DNA of 64,000 bases from an uncultured Clostridia bacterium (GTDB lineage: Bacteria; Bacillota; Clostridia; Christensenellales; Borkfalkiaceae): assembly GCA_934271255.1 (NCBI GenBank), contig CAKQQS010000004.1, forward strand, positions 89,611-153,610, in the 5' to 3' direction. Below the pieces are notes generated by a model. The model searched no databases. It was not told where the DNA came from and saw only the letters and a list, made by a program, of their open reading frames with translations. Both the position numbers and the translations under genes were made by a program. Positions 36,170 through 43,765 of the stretch are shown here, one piece after another (position 1 is the first letter of the stretch; the number at the start of each line of letters is the position of its first letter).

Positions 36170-37372
36170 ATGGTAAAAACACCTATATATTTCGACCACG
36201 CGGCTACCACGCCGCTCAGCAGAACCGTTCTGGAAAAAATGACGCCGTATTTTTCCGACAATTTCGGTAACGCCAACAGTCAACACGTTTTCGGCAGAAA
36301 CGCCGTAAAAGCGGTGGACGAAGCAAGGGACGAGATAGCGTCGCTCGTCGGCGCGAAATCGAGCGAGATTTATTTTACTTCGGGCGGTACGGAGTCGGAC
36401 AACTGGGCTCTTCGCGGCGTTTGCGAAGCGCAAAAAAACAAAGGCAAACACATAATAGTAAGCAAAATCGAACACCCCGCAGTGCTTAAAACGGCAAAAG
36501 ACCTTGAAAAGCACGGGTTTGAAGTAACATATCTCGACGTCGAACCGAACGGCATAGTCAACGTCGAAACGTTGAAAAAGGCGATACGTCCCGATACGAT
36601 TTTAATCGGCGTTATGTTCGTAAATAACGAAGTCGGCACGATTCAGCCGATACGGGAAATAGCGAAAATCGCTCACGAACACGGCATAGTTTGTTTTACG
36701 GACGCCGTTCAGGCAACGGGCGTGTTGAATATCGACGTGAAAGAACTCGGAGTCGATTTGCTTTCGTGTTCGGCTCATAAGTTTTACGGACCTAAGGGAA
36801 TAGGCTTTTTATACGTCAGAACGGGCGTGAAAATCGCGTCAATCATTACGGGCGGCGAGCAGGAACGTAACCGTCGCGGCGGTACGACGGATACACCGCT
36901 TATCGTCGGTATGGCGGCGGCGCTAAAAGAAGCGATAGACAACCGCGAAGAAAACAACGAGTACGTAACCCGACTGCGCGACAGGTTTATAAACAGAGTG
37001 CTTGACGAGATACCGTACGTTACTCTCAACGGGGACAGGTATCAAAGAATCCCGTCGAACGCGGATTTTTCGTTTCATTATATAGAAGGCGAATCGATAT
37101 TGTTCAGCCTTGACTTGGCGGGAATAGCGGTAAGCAGCGGTTCGGCGTGTTCGTCGGGTTCGTTAGAGCCTTCGCACGTGTTACTGGCGATGGGCGTCGA
37201 CGAAGCGACGGCGCACGGATCGATAAGGTTTTCGTTCGGCAAACATAACACGACGGAAGAAGTAGATTACGCGGTGGATAAACTCAAAGAAATAGTCGGA
37301 AGGCTTCGCGCGATGAGTCCGCTTTTTAACAATAAAGGAGAAATTAAAGAATGTTGTACAATGATAAAGTAA
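36170..37372 (+). CDS. iscS: cysteine desulfurase (IscS/NifS)
   Basis: PLP enzyme of 400 aa that takes sulfur from cysteine for Fe-S clusters and tRNA thiolation. It begins IYFDHAATTPLS, has SCSAHKFYGPKG with the PLP Lys204, and SGSACSSGS with the catalytic Cys327. The short active-site loop with Cys fits the NifS/IscS group. An AAAGGAG site precedes it. The last codons (NNKGEIKECCTMIK) overlap iscU by 22 bp, and the coding sequence there carries the iscU ribosome binding site AAAGGAG. Confidence 0.95.
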   Translation: MVKTPIYFDHAATTPLSRTVLEKMTPYFSDNFGNANSQHVFGRNAVKAVDEARDEIASLVGAKSSEIYFTSGGTESDNWALRGVCEAQKNKGKHIIVSKIEHPAVLKTAKDLEKHGFEVTYLDVEPNGIVNVETLKKAIRPDTILIGVMFVNNEVGTIQPIREIAKIAHEHGIVCFTDAVQATGVLNIDVKELGVDLLSCSAHKFYGPKGIGFLYVRTGVKIASIITGGEQERNRRGGTTDTPLIVGMAAALKEAIDNREENNEYVTRLRDRFINRVLDEIPYVTLNGDRYQRIPSNADFSFHYIEGESILFSLDLAGIAVSSGSACSSGSLEPSHVLLAMGVDEATAHGSIRFSFGKHNTTEEVDYAVDKLKEIVGRLRAMSPLFNNKGEIKECCTMIK

Positions 37373-37755
37373 TGGAGGCCTTTTCAAATCCCAAAAACGT
37401 AGGCGAAGTCGAAAATTACGACGCGATAGGCACGGTAGGTAACGCCAACTGCGGAGATATTATGCAAATAACGTTGAAAATCGACAACGACGTCATCACG
37501 GACGCAAAGTTCAAAACGTTCGGGTGCGCGGCGGCTATCGCAACGAGTTCGACCGCTACCGAAATGATAAAAGGAATGAAGATAAGCGACGCGTTGAAAG
37601 TAACCAATGCGCAGGTAGTTGAAAAACTTCAAGGGCTTCCGCCTCAAAAAATACACTGTTCGGTGCTTGCGGAAGAAGCGATTAAGTCCGCGATAGAAGA
37701 CTACCGAAAGAAAAAAGTAAAACCCAACGACTTTGAACCCGAAAAAATGGTATAA
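37351..37755 (+). CDS. iscU: Fe-S cluster scaffold protein (IscU/NifU-like)
   Basis: Scaffold of 134 aa. Ligand cysteines are Cys34 (GNANCGD), Cys59 (FGCAAAIA) and Cys103 (KIHCSVLAEEA), with Asp36 as in IscU. SSTATEMIKG replaces the usual SSS/TE segment. The C-terminal tail (KKKVKPNDFEPEKMV) is slightly extended. Its start lies within iscS, so translation is coupled. The IscR-IscS-IscU order is typical of Clostridia, which lack the rest of the Proteobacterial isc set. Confidence 0.94.
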   Translation: MLYNDKVMEAFSNPKNVGEVENYDAIGTVGNANCGDIMQITLKIDNDVITDAKFKTFGCAAAIATSSTATEMIKGMKISDALKVTNAQVVEKLQGLPPQKIHCSVLAEEAIKSAIEDYRKKKVKPNDFEPEKMV

Positions 37756-37787
37756 CGACGTCGTTGAACTCAAAAAAGAAACTTTAC

Positions 37788-37813
37788 AAGAACGCGGGGA
37801 CGCGTTCTTTTCG
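37788..37813 (+). terminator. isc operon terminator
   Basis: AAGAACGCG pairs with CGCGTTCTT around GGGA, followed by TTCGTTT. Confidence 0.75.
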
Positions 37814-37877
37814 TTTCGGGCGTATAAAAACTAAAAAAAGGAACACTCTAATACAGGGAAATCGCAAGGAGTAACTT

Positions 37878-38063
37878 ATGGACGAAAAGTTTATAATAGG
37901 GCTTGCGCTCGGTATGGTAGGCGGAGCGTTGATAGTAGCGAATTCCGTCAAGGCGAGAACGCTTATCAAAGACGGGCAGAACGAAATTACCGAAAAGGTA
38001 AAAAGTTTAAAGAACAAGAAAAAGAACTCTTCCATGCCCGAAAACGCCGAGCCTAACGAGTAA
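37878..38063 (+). CDS. small single-helix membrane protein, 61 aa
   Basis: The start follows CAAGGAG. Residues 5-24 (FIIGLALGMVGGALIVANSV) form one glycine-rich membrane helix. A charged cytoplasmic tail follows (NEITEKVKSLKNKKK). The layout resembles YtxH-like or other small stress membrane proteins, but I cannot assign a family. A terminator follows at 38106. Confidence 0.65.
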   Translation: MDEKFIIGLALGMVGGALIVANSVKARTLIKDGQNEITEKVKSLKNKKKNSSMPENAEPNE

Positions 38064-38105
38064 GCGTTCTTTTTTCAACGAAAGAGTTTTACACGAAAGA
38101 GAGAA

Positions 38106-38140
38106 ATTACCGTAACAACCGTTGCGGTAATTTTCTTTTT
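38106..38140 (+). terminator. terminator before the nucleosidase gene
   Basis: ATTACCGTAAC pairs with GTTGCGGTAAT over 4 nt, followed by TTTCTTTTT. A possible promoter for the next gene overlaps it: TTGCGG (38122-38127), 17 bp, TAAAAT (38145-38150). Confidence 0.75.
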
Positions 38141-38221
38141 ATGGTAAAATATATAGCGACCTTTTAACTAACCCCGTTCGGCAAACGAATGGACGTAAAA
38201 CTCTACGAAAAGGAGAAAAAC

Positions 38222-38893
38222 ATGAAACTCGGAATGATAATCGCATGCGAAGACGGCATCATTACGGAACTTGAAAAACTAACGAAAAGCAACCGCATCG
38301 AAAAAGGCTGTTTCGACGTACTTGAATACGATTTGGGCAAAAATCAAGTATACGCGATACTTAGCGGCGTCGGCGAGATAATGGGCGCGGCTGCGACGGA
38401 ATTGTTGATTGCGTGTTTCGGCGTAGACAAGATAATCAACGTAGGCGTCGTCGGGGCGTTGAAAGAAGATTTCCCGCCGCTTACCGTTACTTACGTTAAA
38501 GACGTCGTTCATTACGACTTCGATACGTCAGTCGTAGACAACTGTCCCGTAGGTAAATACGTTTATTTCGACAGCGAGTACGTTTCGACGGACGAAGAGT
38601 TTTTAAAGGACGCTTTAAAGATAAAACGACTGCCGAAAGTCCGGTGCGCTTCGGCGGACAAGTTTGTCGAAGGCGAAAAAAACAAAACGGCGTTAAGAGA
38701 ACGCTACGACGCCGATATATGCGACATGGAATCGGCGGGGGTACTTATAACGTGCAAACGAAACGCCGTGCCGTGTCTGATGATAAAAGCGGTCAGCGAC
38801 TCTCACGTTGCGGGCATAGAAATGTTCAACGAACTCAAACTCAAAGCAAGTCTTGCGTGTATGGAAATCGTCAAAGCGTTGCTCGACCGATAA
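38222..38893 (+). CDS. mtnN: 5'-methylthioadenosine/S-adenosylhomocysteine nucleosidase family protein
   Basis: Protein of 223 aa; the ATG at 38222 follows AAAAGGAG, and an upstream in-frame ATG adds 11 residues without a site. The nucleoside phosphorylase-1 fold is visible: MKLGMIIACEDG, GVGEIMGAAATELLI, NVGVVGALKE, and CDMESAGVLITCKRNAVPCLMIKAVSDS. The DMES Glu and the final SDS Asp are the substrate-binding Glu and general acid of this family. It would split MTA or SAH to adenine and ribose-thioethers in the methyl cycle. The VVGALK sequence differs from the more usual GSAGG, so another 6-oxopurine or adenosine nucleosidase specificity is possible. Confidence 0.82.
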   Translation: MKLGMIIACEDGIITELEKLTKSNRIEKGCFDVLEYDLGKNQVYAILSGVGEIMGAAATELLIACFGVDKIINVGVVGALKEDFPPLTVTYVKDVVHYDFDTSVVDNCPVGKYVYFDSEYVSTDEEFLKDALKIKRLPKVRCASADKFVEGEKNKTALRERYDADICDMESAGVLITCKRNAVPCLMIKAVSDSHVAGIEMFNELKLKASLACMEIVKALLDR

Positions 38894-39107
38894 GGTAAGC
38901 CCGAAAAGGCAATCCGAAAACGCAACAACCGACGTATCGCGGCGGCAAAGTTTTAAAGAAGAAGATTAGAAAAACCCCGTATCGCGTATTCAAACAAAAA
39001 GCCAAGACTATCGCTCGTAAAACGGCGCGGGCAACCTGAAACGACTAAACGAAAACTATTAAACGGCGGGGGCAACCAAACGCCGACAAAAAGGCGATAT
39101 AAAAACC
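38894..39107. other. intergenic stretch with short imperfect repeats
   Basis: No supportable gene. Two similar pieces, AAACGGCGCGGGCAACC and AAACGGCGGGGGCAACC, lie at about 39019-39080. Nothing else recognised. Confidence 0.4.
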
Positions 39108-39150
39108 AACCCCGCCCGACGGAAAGATTTCCGTCGGGCGGGGTTTTATT
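39108..39150. terminator. strong hairpin terminator between mtnN and queT
   Basis: AACCCCGCCCGACGGAAA pairs perfectly with its complement around GAT, then TTTATTAT. It can stop transcription from mtnN and lies about 190 bp past the convergent queT. Confidence 0.85.
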
Positions 39151-39341
39151 ATCTTGCGAGTTTAATTATTTATATGCTTTAAAAGTTGCAAAAGCGCGTT
39201 TTTATTTCCGTCGGGCGGGTGCTTTAAACTTTTATTATAATTCTATTTTCCGTTATCGTTGCCGTCCGCCGCGGCAAGTTGGTCGACTTGGTTCTTATTG
39301 CCGTTCCGTTCGCCGTCGCGTGCGGCGGCGCTGCCGAAAGG

Positions 39342-39983
39342 CTAGTTGCGGTCAAGTCGTTCGTCCGATACAACCTGTTCGTTGCGGTCGGCGGGTTCGT
39401 TTTGGTCAAGTCTTTCGCCGCCGTCAATTTGATCGGGGCGGTCGGCGGGCTTGCTTTTATCAAACCGTTCAGCCGATTCGTTGCGGAGCGGGAAGTTTAG
39501 CGTAAGTTTTCGCATTGCGACGAATACGAGAGTTCCGAGTACGCCGGACGAAACGGCTTCGCCCAAAAAAATCCACGCCGCGTTGATGAAATAGAGCGTT
39601 TTAAGGTCGGTTACGGCAAGGTAAGTAAACGGCACGACGATTGCGTTGATGCCGGACACGCACAGCGCGGACAGTCCGATTTTCAGCCATAGCGGTTTGA
39701 TGATTTTTGAAAACAGCGCGACCAAAAGGGACGAAACGAGCGTTGCCAGAGTTCCGAACACGACGTCGAGAATACCGTTTCCGAAAAAGTTAGCGACTAG
39801 GCAACCGACGGTCAGCCCCACAACCGTTTCGGGGAACAGTAGCGGCAAAAGCGTTAAACTTTCGGACACCCGTACTTGAAACTGCCCGTACGAAATGGGC
39901 GCGAGAATAATGGTTAAGGTTGCGTAAAGTGCGGCGGTAACGCCCATGCGACAAAGTTTTTTTGCCGAGAAAAAGTTGGTCAT
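39342..39983 (-). CDS. queT: QueT-family ECF transporter S component (queuosine precursor uptake)
   Basis: Protein of 213 aa. Residues 1-170 hold about five or six membrane helices with the family start GVTAALYATLTIILAPISYG, QVRVSESLTLLPLLFPE, GCLVANFFGN and GEAVSSGVLGTLVF. QueT is the substrate-binding part of an ECF transporter for queuine or preQ1. A preQ1-I type riboswitch precedes it, which supports the assignment. The last 40 residues are an unusual hydrophilic, repeat-like tail (ADRPDQ..., ADRNEQ...). No Shine-Dalgarno lies at the ATG; the nearest GGAGA is about 45 nt upstream and serves a TTG in another frame. The ECF energy-coupling genes are not in the window. Confidence 0.88.
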   Translation of the reverse strand: MTNFFSAKKLCRMGVTAALYATLTIILAPISYGQFQVRVSESLTLLPLLFPETVVGLTVGCLVANFFGNGILDVVFGTLATLVSSLLVALFSKIIKPLWLKIGLSALCVSGINAIVVPFTYLAVTDLKTLYFINAAWIFLGEAVSSGVLGTLVFVAMRKLTLNFPLRNESAERFDKSKPADRPDQIDGGERLDQNEPADRNEQVVSDERLDRN

Positions 39984-40037
39984 AAAATAAAAAAGGCAGT
40001 ACGATTCTCAACCGAACACGCAATGCCTATCTCCTTC
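39984..40037 (-). terminator. riboswitch expression platform (terminator/antiterminator) of queT
   Basis: On the minus strand AGGCATTGCG can pair with CGTACTGCCT (one mismatch), directly followed by TTTTTTATTTT and the ATG. A competing stem, CAACCGAA/TTCGGTTG, would break the terminator. Ligand binding that captures the CAACC tail would free the terminator and turn queT off. Confidence 0.65.
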
Positions 40038-40072
40038 GGTTGTTTTTAAGAAGTGTTTTCCGAAAACCTTCT
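40038..40072 (-). promoter_or_regulatory. preQ1-I type riboswitch aptamer
   Basis: Minus strand: stem AGAAG/CTTCT, loop beginning GTTTTC and ending AAACA, then the A-rich tail TTAAAAACAACC. The loop GGTT can pair with the tail AACC as the pseudoknot. This matches the layout of the class I preQ1 riboswitch (AGAGGTTC...ACACCCTCT...AAAAAACTAA). Its place in front of queT fits. Confidence 0.75.
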
Positions 40073-40078
40073 ATTGAC

Positions 40079-40107
40079 AGTATACATCGTCAGCCCGAAA
40101 AAGCCAA
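40079..40107 (-). promoter_or_regulatory. queT promoter
   Basis: Minus strand: TTGGCT (40102-40107), 17 bp, TATACT (40079-40084). It starts transcription a few bases before the aptamer. Confidence 0.7.
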
Positions 40108-40113
40108 CTAAAA

Positions 40114-40401
40114 TTACATAGATTTCAACATTTTGTTAAAACTTTCGCGTTTTTGGTCGAGCGTCAACTTATCGGCTTTTTGGGTTTGGTAATATCCGAG
40201 TTTTTGCATAACGGTAAACGTATCGTTTTGCGAATTATTCGCCGTTTTGTAATGCGCGGTAAGAATCGTACGTATTTGCTTGTTTTCCGACTCGGTCAAC
40301 GCGGCGGCGTACAGTTTTACAAGATTTTTTTCGAGCAACAACACGTCCGTCAACGCTTCCTGCTCGTTAAAAGCGACGTTTTTAGAACCTTTATTCATCA
40401 T
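40114..40401 (-). CDS. CotF-like spore coat protein, larger subunit
   Basis: Protein of 95 aa, all-helical (NEQEALTDVLLLEKNLVKLYAAALTESENKQIRTILTAHYKTANNSQNDTFTVMQKLGYYQ region). This ferritin-like helical hairpin with DxLLxEK...Y is the pattern of Coat_F/CotF proteins of endospore formers. The ATG overlaps the stop of the gene at 40583 (ATGA). Its presence suggests the organism can form, or derives from a former of, endospores. It ends just past the queT promoter in the same direction, so read-through into queT is possible. Confidence 0.7.
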   Translation of the reverse strand: MMNKGSKNVAFNEQEALTDVLLLEKNLVKLYAAALTESENKQIRTILTAHYKTANNSQNDTFTVMQKLGYYQTQKADKLTLDQKRESFNKMLKSM

Positions 40402-40583
40402 ATCACCCCCAACAACGCTTTAAACCGTTCTTTTGCTTCTTCGCCGAGTTTAACAAACGTTTGCGAAACGCTTTCGTCGAAAATCGTCTTGCCGTAGAAC
40501 TCGCATTTTTTACACAGCATACTTTCGTAAGTCATCAAATCGGACAAATAGTCCGCTTCCTTGACGGTAATTGAGTTTTCCAT
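40398..40583 (-). CDS. small CotF-like spore coat protein, 61 aa
   Basis: The start follows GAAGGAGA. The sequence ITVKEADYLSDLMTYESMLCKKCEFY resembles the first helix pair of Coat_F proteins (DxLxxEKxxxxxY). It overlaps the next gene by 4 bp, so both products are made together. It may be one half of a split CotF, with the 95-aa protein as partner. Function inferred from family resemblance only. Confidence 0.65.
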   Translation of the reverse strand: MENSITVKEADYLSDLMTYESMLCKKCEFYGKTIFDESVSQTFVKLGEEAKERFKALLGVI

Positions 40584-40683
40584 AACAATCTCCTTCGGGA
40601 AATGTCCCTACCGCAATTATACCCCGCTAACCAAAAAAATAAACGGCTTTTTCGATTTCTCGGCGGTTCGGCGATAAAAACTT

Positions 40684-40948
40684 TACAAAGCCCGCCGTAT
40701 AGAACAAAAAAGCCTTCCCTGTGCAATGGAAGGGGGACCGCATTCGCGGTGGAAGGACTGTCCTATATAATACGGAAAGACTGTCCTATACGATTTTCAC
40801 CCGCTTTTTTGCAATGATAGAAGTTATAAACAATCCCCCAGCCACGCTCCGCGCGTCAGCTCACCTACGCGGTGGACGCGCCCCTTTCGGCACTACGCGC
40901 CACTTCCCCCCACTTCAATGGGGGAACGTACCTTTGCACAAGGGGGCC
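40684..40948. repeat. 265-bp structured dispersed repeat, copy A (MITE-like)
   Basis: Nearly identical to 45252-45516. It begins TACAAAGCCCGCC, then CCTTCCCTGTGCAATGGAAGG and CCGCATTCGCGG hairpins. It ends with a CCCCC/GGGGG hairpin (about 40907-40924) and CACAAGGGGGCC. The two ends are imperfect inverted repeats (GCCTTCCCTGTGTAAG and GGCCCCCTTGTGTAAAG). There is no transposase; the ORF inside is not credible as a gene. Confidence 0.8.
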
Positions 40949-40978
40949 TTAATAAGGGGTAAATCTAAACACTAGTAA

Positions 40979-41050
40979 CGCCTTCCCTGTGTAAGGGAAG
41001 GGGGACCGCATTCGCGGTGGAAGGACTGTCCTATATAAGGACTGTTCTAC
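40979..41050. repeat. truncated copy of the 265-bp repeat
   Basis: It repeats the first 65-70 bp of copies A and B (CCTTCCCTGTGTAAGGGAAG to GGACTGTCCTATATAA), then diverges. Confidence 0.75.
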
Positions 41051-41800
41051 ATAACGTGGAAAAACGGTCTTGTATAATTTACATAAACCTTATTATATAT
41101 AGTCCACCCGTTCCGACCTTTACTCACTCTACTCCGAAAGTCAACCGACTCGTAAAAAAATAAGGTAAGTTTATATAATTTCCGTACCGCAAACAAAAGC
41201 GAGCAAAATGCCCGAATTGTAAAAAAATGTCGACTGCAAGCGAGTTTTTTAAAAAATCGCTTGCAAAATTGCACGGGGGGGGGGGTATAATAAGTAATAA
41301 AGAATGAAAAGCGAAAGCGGAACCGCGCGACTTAAAAAAATCGCGGAAATTGAAAACTTTTTGACAAAATGACAATTTACGGTACGTTCAATCGTATATA
41401 ATAATGGAAAGCGACAAAACTCAACGGCTTTTTCGATGGCGAAACGTAACAACCCCGTAACGACAAACGAGCGGCAAAACTCGATAAAAACGGTGAAAAG
41501 GCGTAAAAAGTTTGTAAAGTTCGGCGAAAAAGCGGCGAAAATTGAGCAAAGAACGTGTAAAAGTCGGCAAAACTCGGTAAAAAGTCAGGGGATTCGGCGA
41601 TAAAAATCGGATTTTGTCGGGGAAAGCCGAGCGGGTTGATAGTGCAAAGATAACAAAAACTCGTACAAAAAGAACAAAAAGTATGTGCAAAACGTATAAT
41701 ATTTAGGTTTTCGTATGTAAAATTTGCGAAAATACTTGTTATCGGACAAAAAATGATATATAATATTACCACAAATAAAAAAACCGAGAAATATGTTAAA
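41051..41800. other. 750-bp stretch without a gene
   Basis: No ORF on either strand has a credible start and composition. A poly-G tract of about 11 Gs lies at 41275-41286. Several AAAACTCGGCGA-like short repeats occur at 41460-41620. It may be decayed coding DNA or a spacer. Confidence 0.4.
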
Positions 41801-41804
41801 AGCA

Positions 41805-41833
41805 TTGACAAATTGTACATAGCACTATATAAT
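41805..41833 (+). promoter_or_regulatory. consensus promoter of the prepilin-lipoprotein operon
   Basis: TTGACA (41805-41810), 17 bp, TATAAT (41828-41833). The leader is about 165 nt. A GGCA...TGCC stem followed by TTTTTT lies about 40 nt into it (41878-41901) and may attenuate. Confidence 0.88.
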
Positions 41834-42002
41834 TATACCTATAAGAAAGGGTGTTTTTCAATACGGCTCGGTGTAGCGGCAGACGAAAAGCGGTGCCTTT
41901 TTTCTAAAAGTAAATGAGAGAACTCTCTCCTTCAACGCATTTAATCGGATAATAGAAAACATTCTCGGGACTATAAGAAAAAATAAAAAAAGGAGAAAAG
42001 AA

Positions 42003-43730
42003 ATGCAAAGTAAGAAAAAACGTGGTTTTACCTTAGTTGAACTTGCTATTGTCATTGCGGTTATAGCGGTTTTGGCAGGGATACTCGTTCCCACGCTTAC
42101 CAACGTAATCAACAAAGCAAACATTCAGAAAGGCAACACTACGGCGCTCAGAATATCTACGTATCTCGGGACGGAAGCGGCGTTCAACGACAGAACGTAT
42201 TACGAAGACTACGAACTCGAAGATATGGCGAAAGCGGGCGGATACGGCTTAAAAAGCCCTGCCAAAGGGTATTCTTACTGGTACGACAGGTCGGAAAACA
42301 GAGTATATTTCAAAAAGACGGACGACGTACTGAAAAGCGGCTCGTTGTCGGACGCGACGGCGGCAGGCGCGATAAAAGTATACGCCGACTCGACGACGGA
42401 CAACTCGAACACTCTCGAACCGCGCGCGTTCTTTACTAACAAAAACATACGTTATATCGAAAAAGGCAGCAACTCTTTAACAAACGTTATCGAAGCGATT
42501 GAATTCGGCGACGTTGACTCAATAAAAACAAGAATAGAAAACATTAGCAAAGATTCAAAAGTCGTTGCGGCGGCGAAAGAACACTTTGAAAAGTTCAGTC
42601 CGAGCAACTGCGCGTACATTACCAACGATGGTTGGAAAGGTAAAGACGCGGGCGTAACTTATGTATACGTCATTCCGGGACTTACGGGTATCCCCGCAAG
42701 AACGGTAAGCGGTTTGCTTGAAGTAAAGAATAAAATAGTAATTCCTAACACCGTAATTGCTTGTAACGAAAAATCGTTTCATAACGTAGTGTCGAGTACA
42801 AAGGAAGGCGGGGTAAACAAACCTGTTGAAGTAATATCGACAAGCGTTGCTTTCTCGTATTTCGTTACGACCTATAATAAAGATAACGTCGGCAATGAAC
42901 TGAACATTAGTTTAACCGAAAAAATCAGCACGGGCAACACGTCGTGTCAAGTTTTACCGACGGACGCTTATACTATAATTTACGGTTATCAAAAAATGGG
43001 TTTTGAATACGGCACCATGAAAGACGGTAAAGGCTTGTCTTATACCGCCGACGGGCTTGTAATAGACGCGAAAGGTAACGTAATCGCAGAAAACGAAGTA
43101 ATTTTAAACGGGGAAGGTTATTATAACGGTAAAAATCAAGCAATAAAAGCAGCGAAAGAGTTTATGGTTCCGACGTTGCAACTCAACACGAAGGGCAAAA
43201 CTTTCCAAAACAACATAGCGAGCGCAACCGTTCGTTCCGAACTTGTCGGAAACGGTATGGAGTTTACTATGGTTGTCGTTGATAAACAGTTAAATACGTA
43301 TAAATTGTCCAGCGTTACCGTAATGACTAATATCGAAACGGTTACGGAAGCCGATTTGGGCAACGGCGAAAAGACGTTGGTCGTAGAATTACCTGACTAT
43401 GGCGTAGGCGCAAGCGCAAACAAAACGATTAACTGGGCAGGCAAAGAACGTTCGCTAGACGCGGCTAACCCGTTTACTTATGAAATAACGTATATAATCG
43501 GACACTATGAAGGCGTTCAAGTAGGAGATAAAGAAGGCGCAACGTCTGTTTTCGTTGCCGCTACCGACGTCGCTCCGAAAACGATTAACAAAGGCGAAGC
43601 GTACGAAGTAACGGAAGCAAATCCCGTCGTTAAGGTTACGGGCGTTAAGGTCTATATGAACTTTACTGACGAACAAAAACTTGTATTCCGTTCGGAGAAA
43701 TTAGACATTTTCCCGACAAAAGCGAAATAA
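42003..43730 (+). CDS. very large prepilin-like protein (type IV pilin N-terminus, 575 aa)
   Basis: It begins MQSKKKRGFTLVELAIVIAV. The prepilin peptidase site is G8/F9 with Glu at +5 and a hydrophobic helix to about residue 30, as in type IV pilins and GspG-like pseudopilins. The 540-residue globular part is unfamiliar, far above the 120-200 aa of ordinary pilins. It contains a region VYVIPGLTGIPARTVSGLLEVKNKIVIPNTV and Thr/Val-rich beta segments. Assembly needs a prepilin peptidase and pilus ATPase, neither seen in the window. AAAGGAG precedes it. It shares an operon with the lipoprotein 35 bp downstream. Alternatively it is a surface protein anchored by an uncut helix. Confidence 0.75.
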   Translation: MQSKKKRGFTLVELAIVIAVIAVLAGILVPTLTNVINKANIQKGNTTALRISTYLGTEAAFNDRTYYEDYELEDMAKAGGYGLKSPAKGYSYWYDRSENRVYFKKTDDVLKSGSLSDATAAGAIKVYADSTTDNSNTLEPRAFFTNKNIRYIEKGSNSLTNVIEAIEFGDVDSIKTRIENISKDSKVVAAAKEHFEKFSPSNCAYITNDGWKGKDAGVTYVYVIPGLTGIPARTVSGLLEVKNKIVIPNTVIACNEKSFHNVVSSTKEGGVNKPVEVISTSVAFSYFVTTYNKDNVGNELNISLTEKISTGNTSCQVLPTDAYTIIYGYQKMGFEYGTMKDGKGLSYTADGLVIDAKGNVIAENEVILNGEGYYNGKNQAIKAAKEFMVPTLQLNTKGKTFQNNIASATVRSELVGNGMEFTMVVVDKQLNTYKLSSVTVMTNIETVTEADLGNGEKTLVVELPDYGVGASANKTINWAGKERSLDAANPFTYEITYIIGHYEGVQVGDKEGATSVFVAATDVAPKTINKGEAYEVTEANPVVKVTGVKVYMNFTDEQKLVFRSEKLDIFPTKAK

Positions 43731-43765
43731 TCATATATTAAAAAATTTTTTAAGGAGAATAAAAA

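Noticed and set aside
39790..40023. 77-codon ORF starting at TTG ahead of queT
   Set aside because: It overlaps queT in another frame and its later residues are meaningless; only its start, with a good SD, is of interest and is noted in the findings.
40721..40975. 84-codon ORF inside repeat copy A
   Set aside because: It spans hairpins of a dispersed repeat, copy B has no matching intact ORF of the same kind, and it has no binding site.
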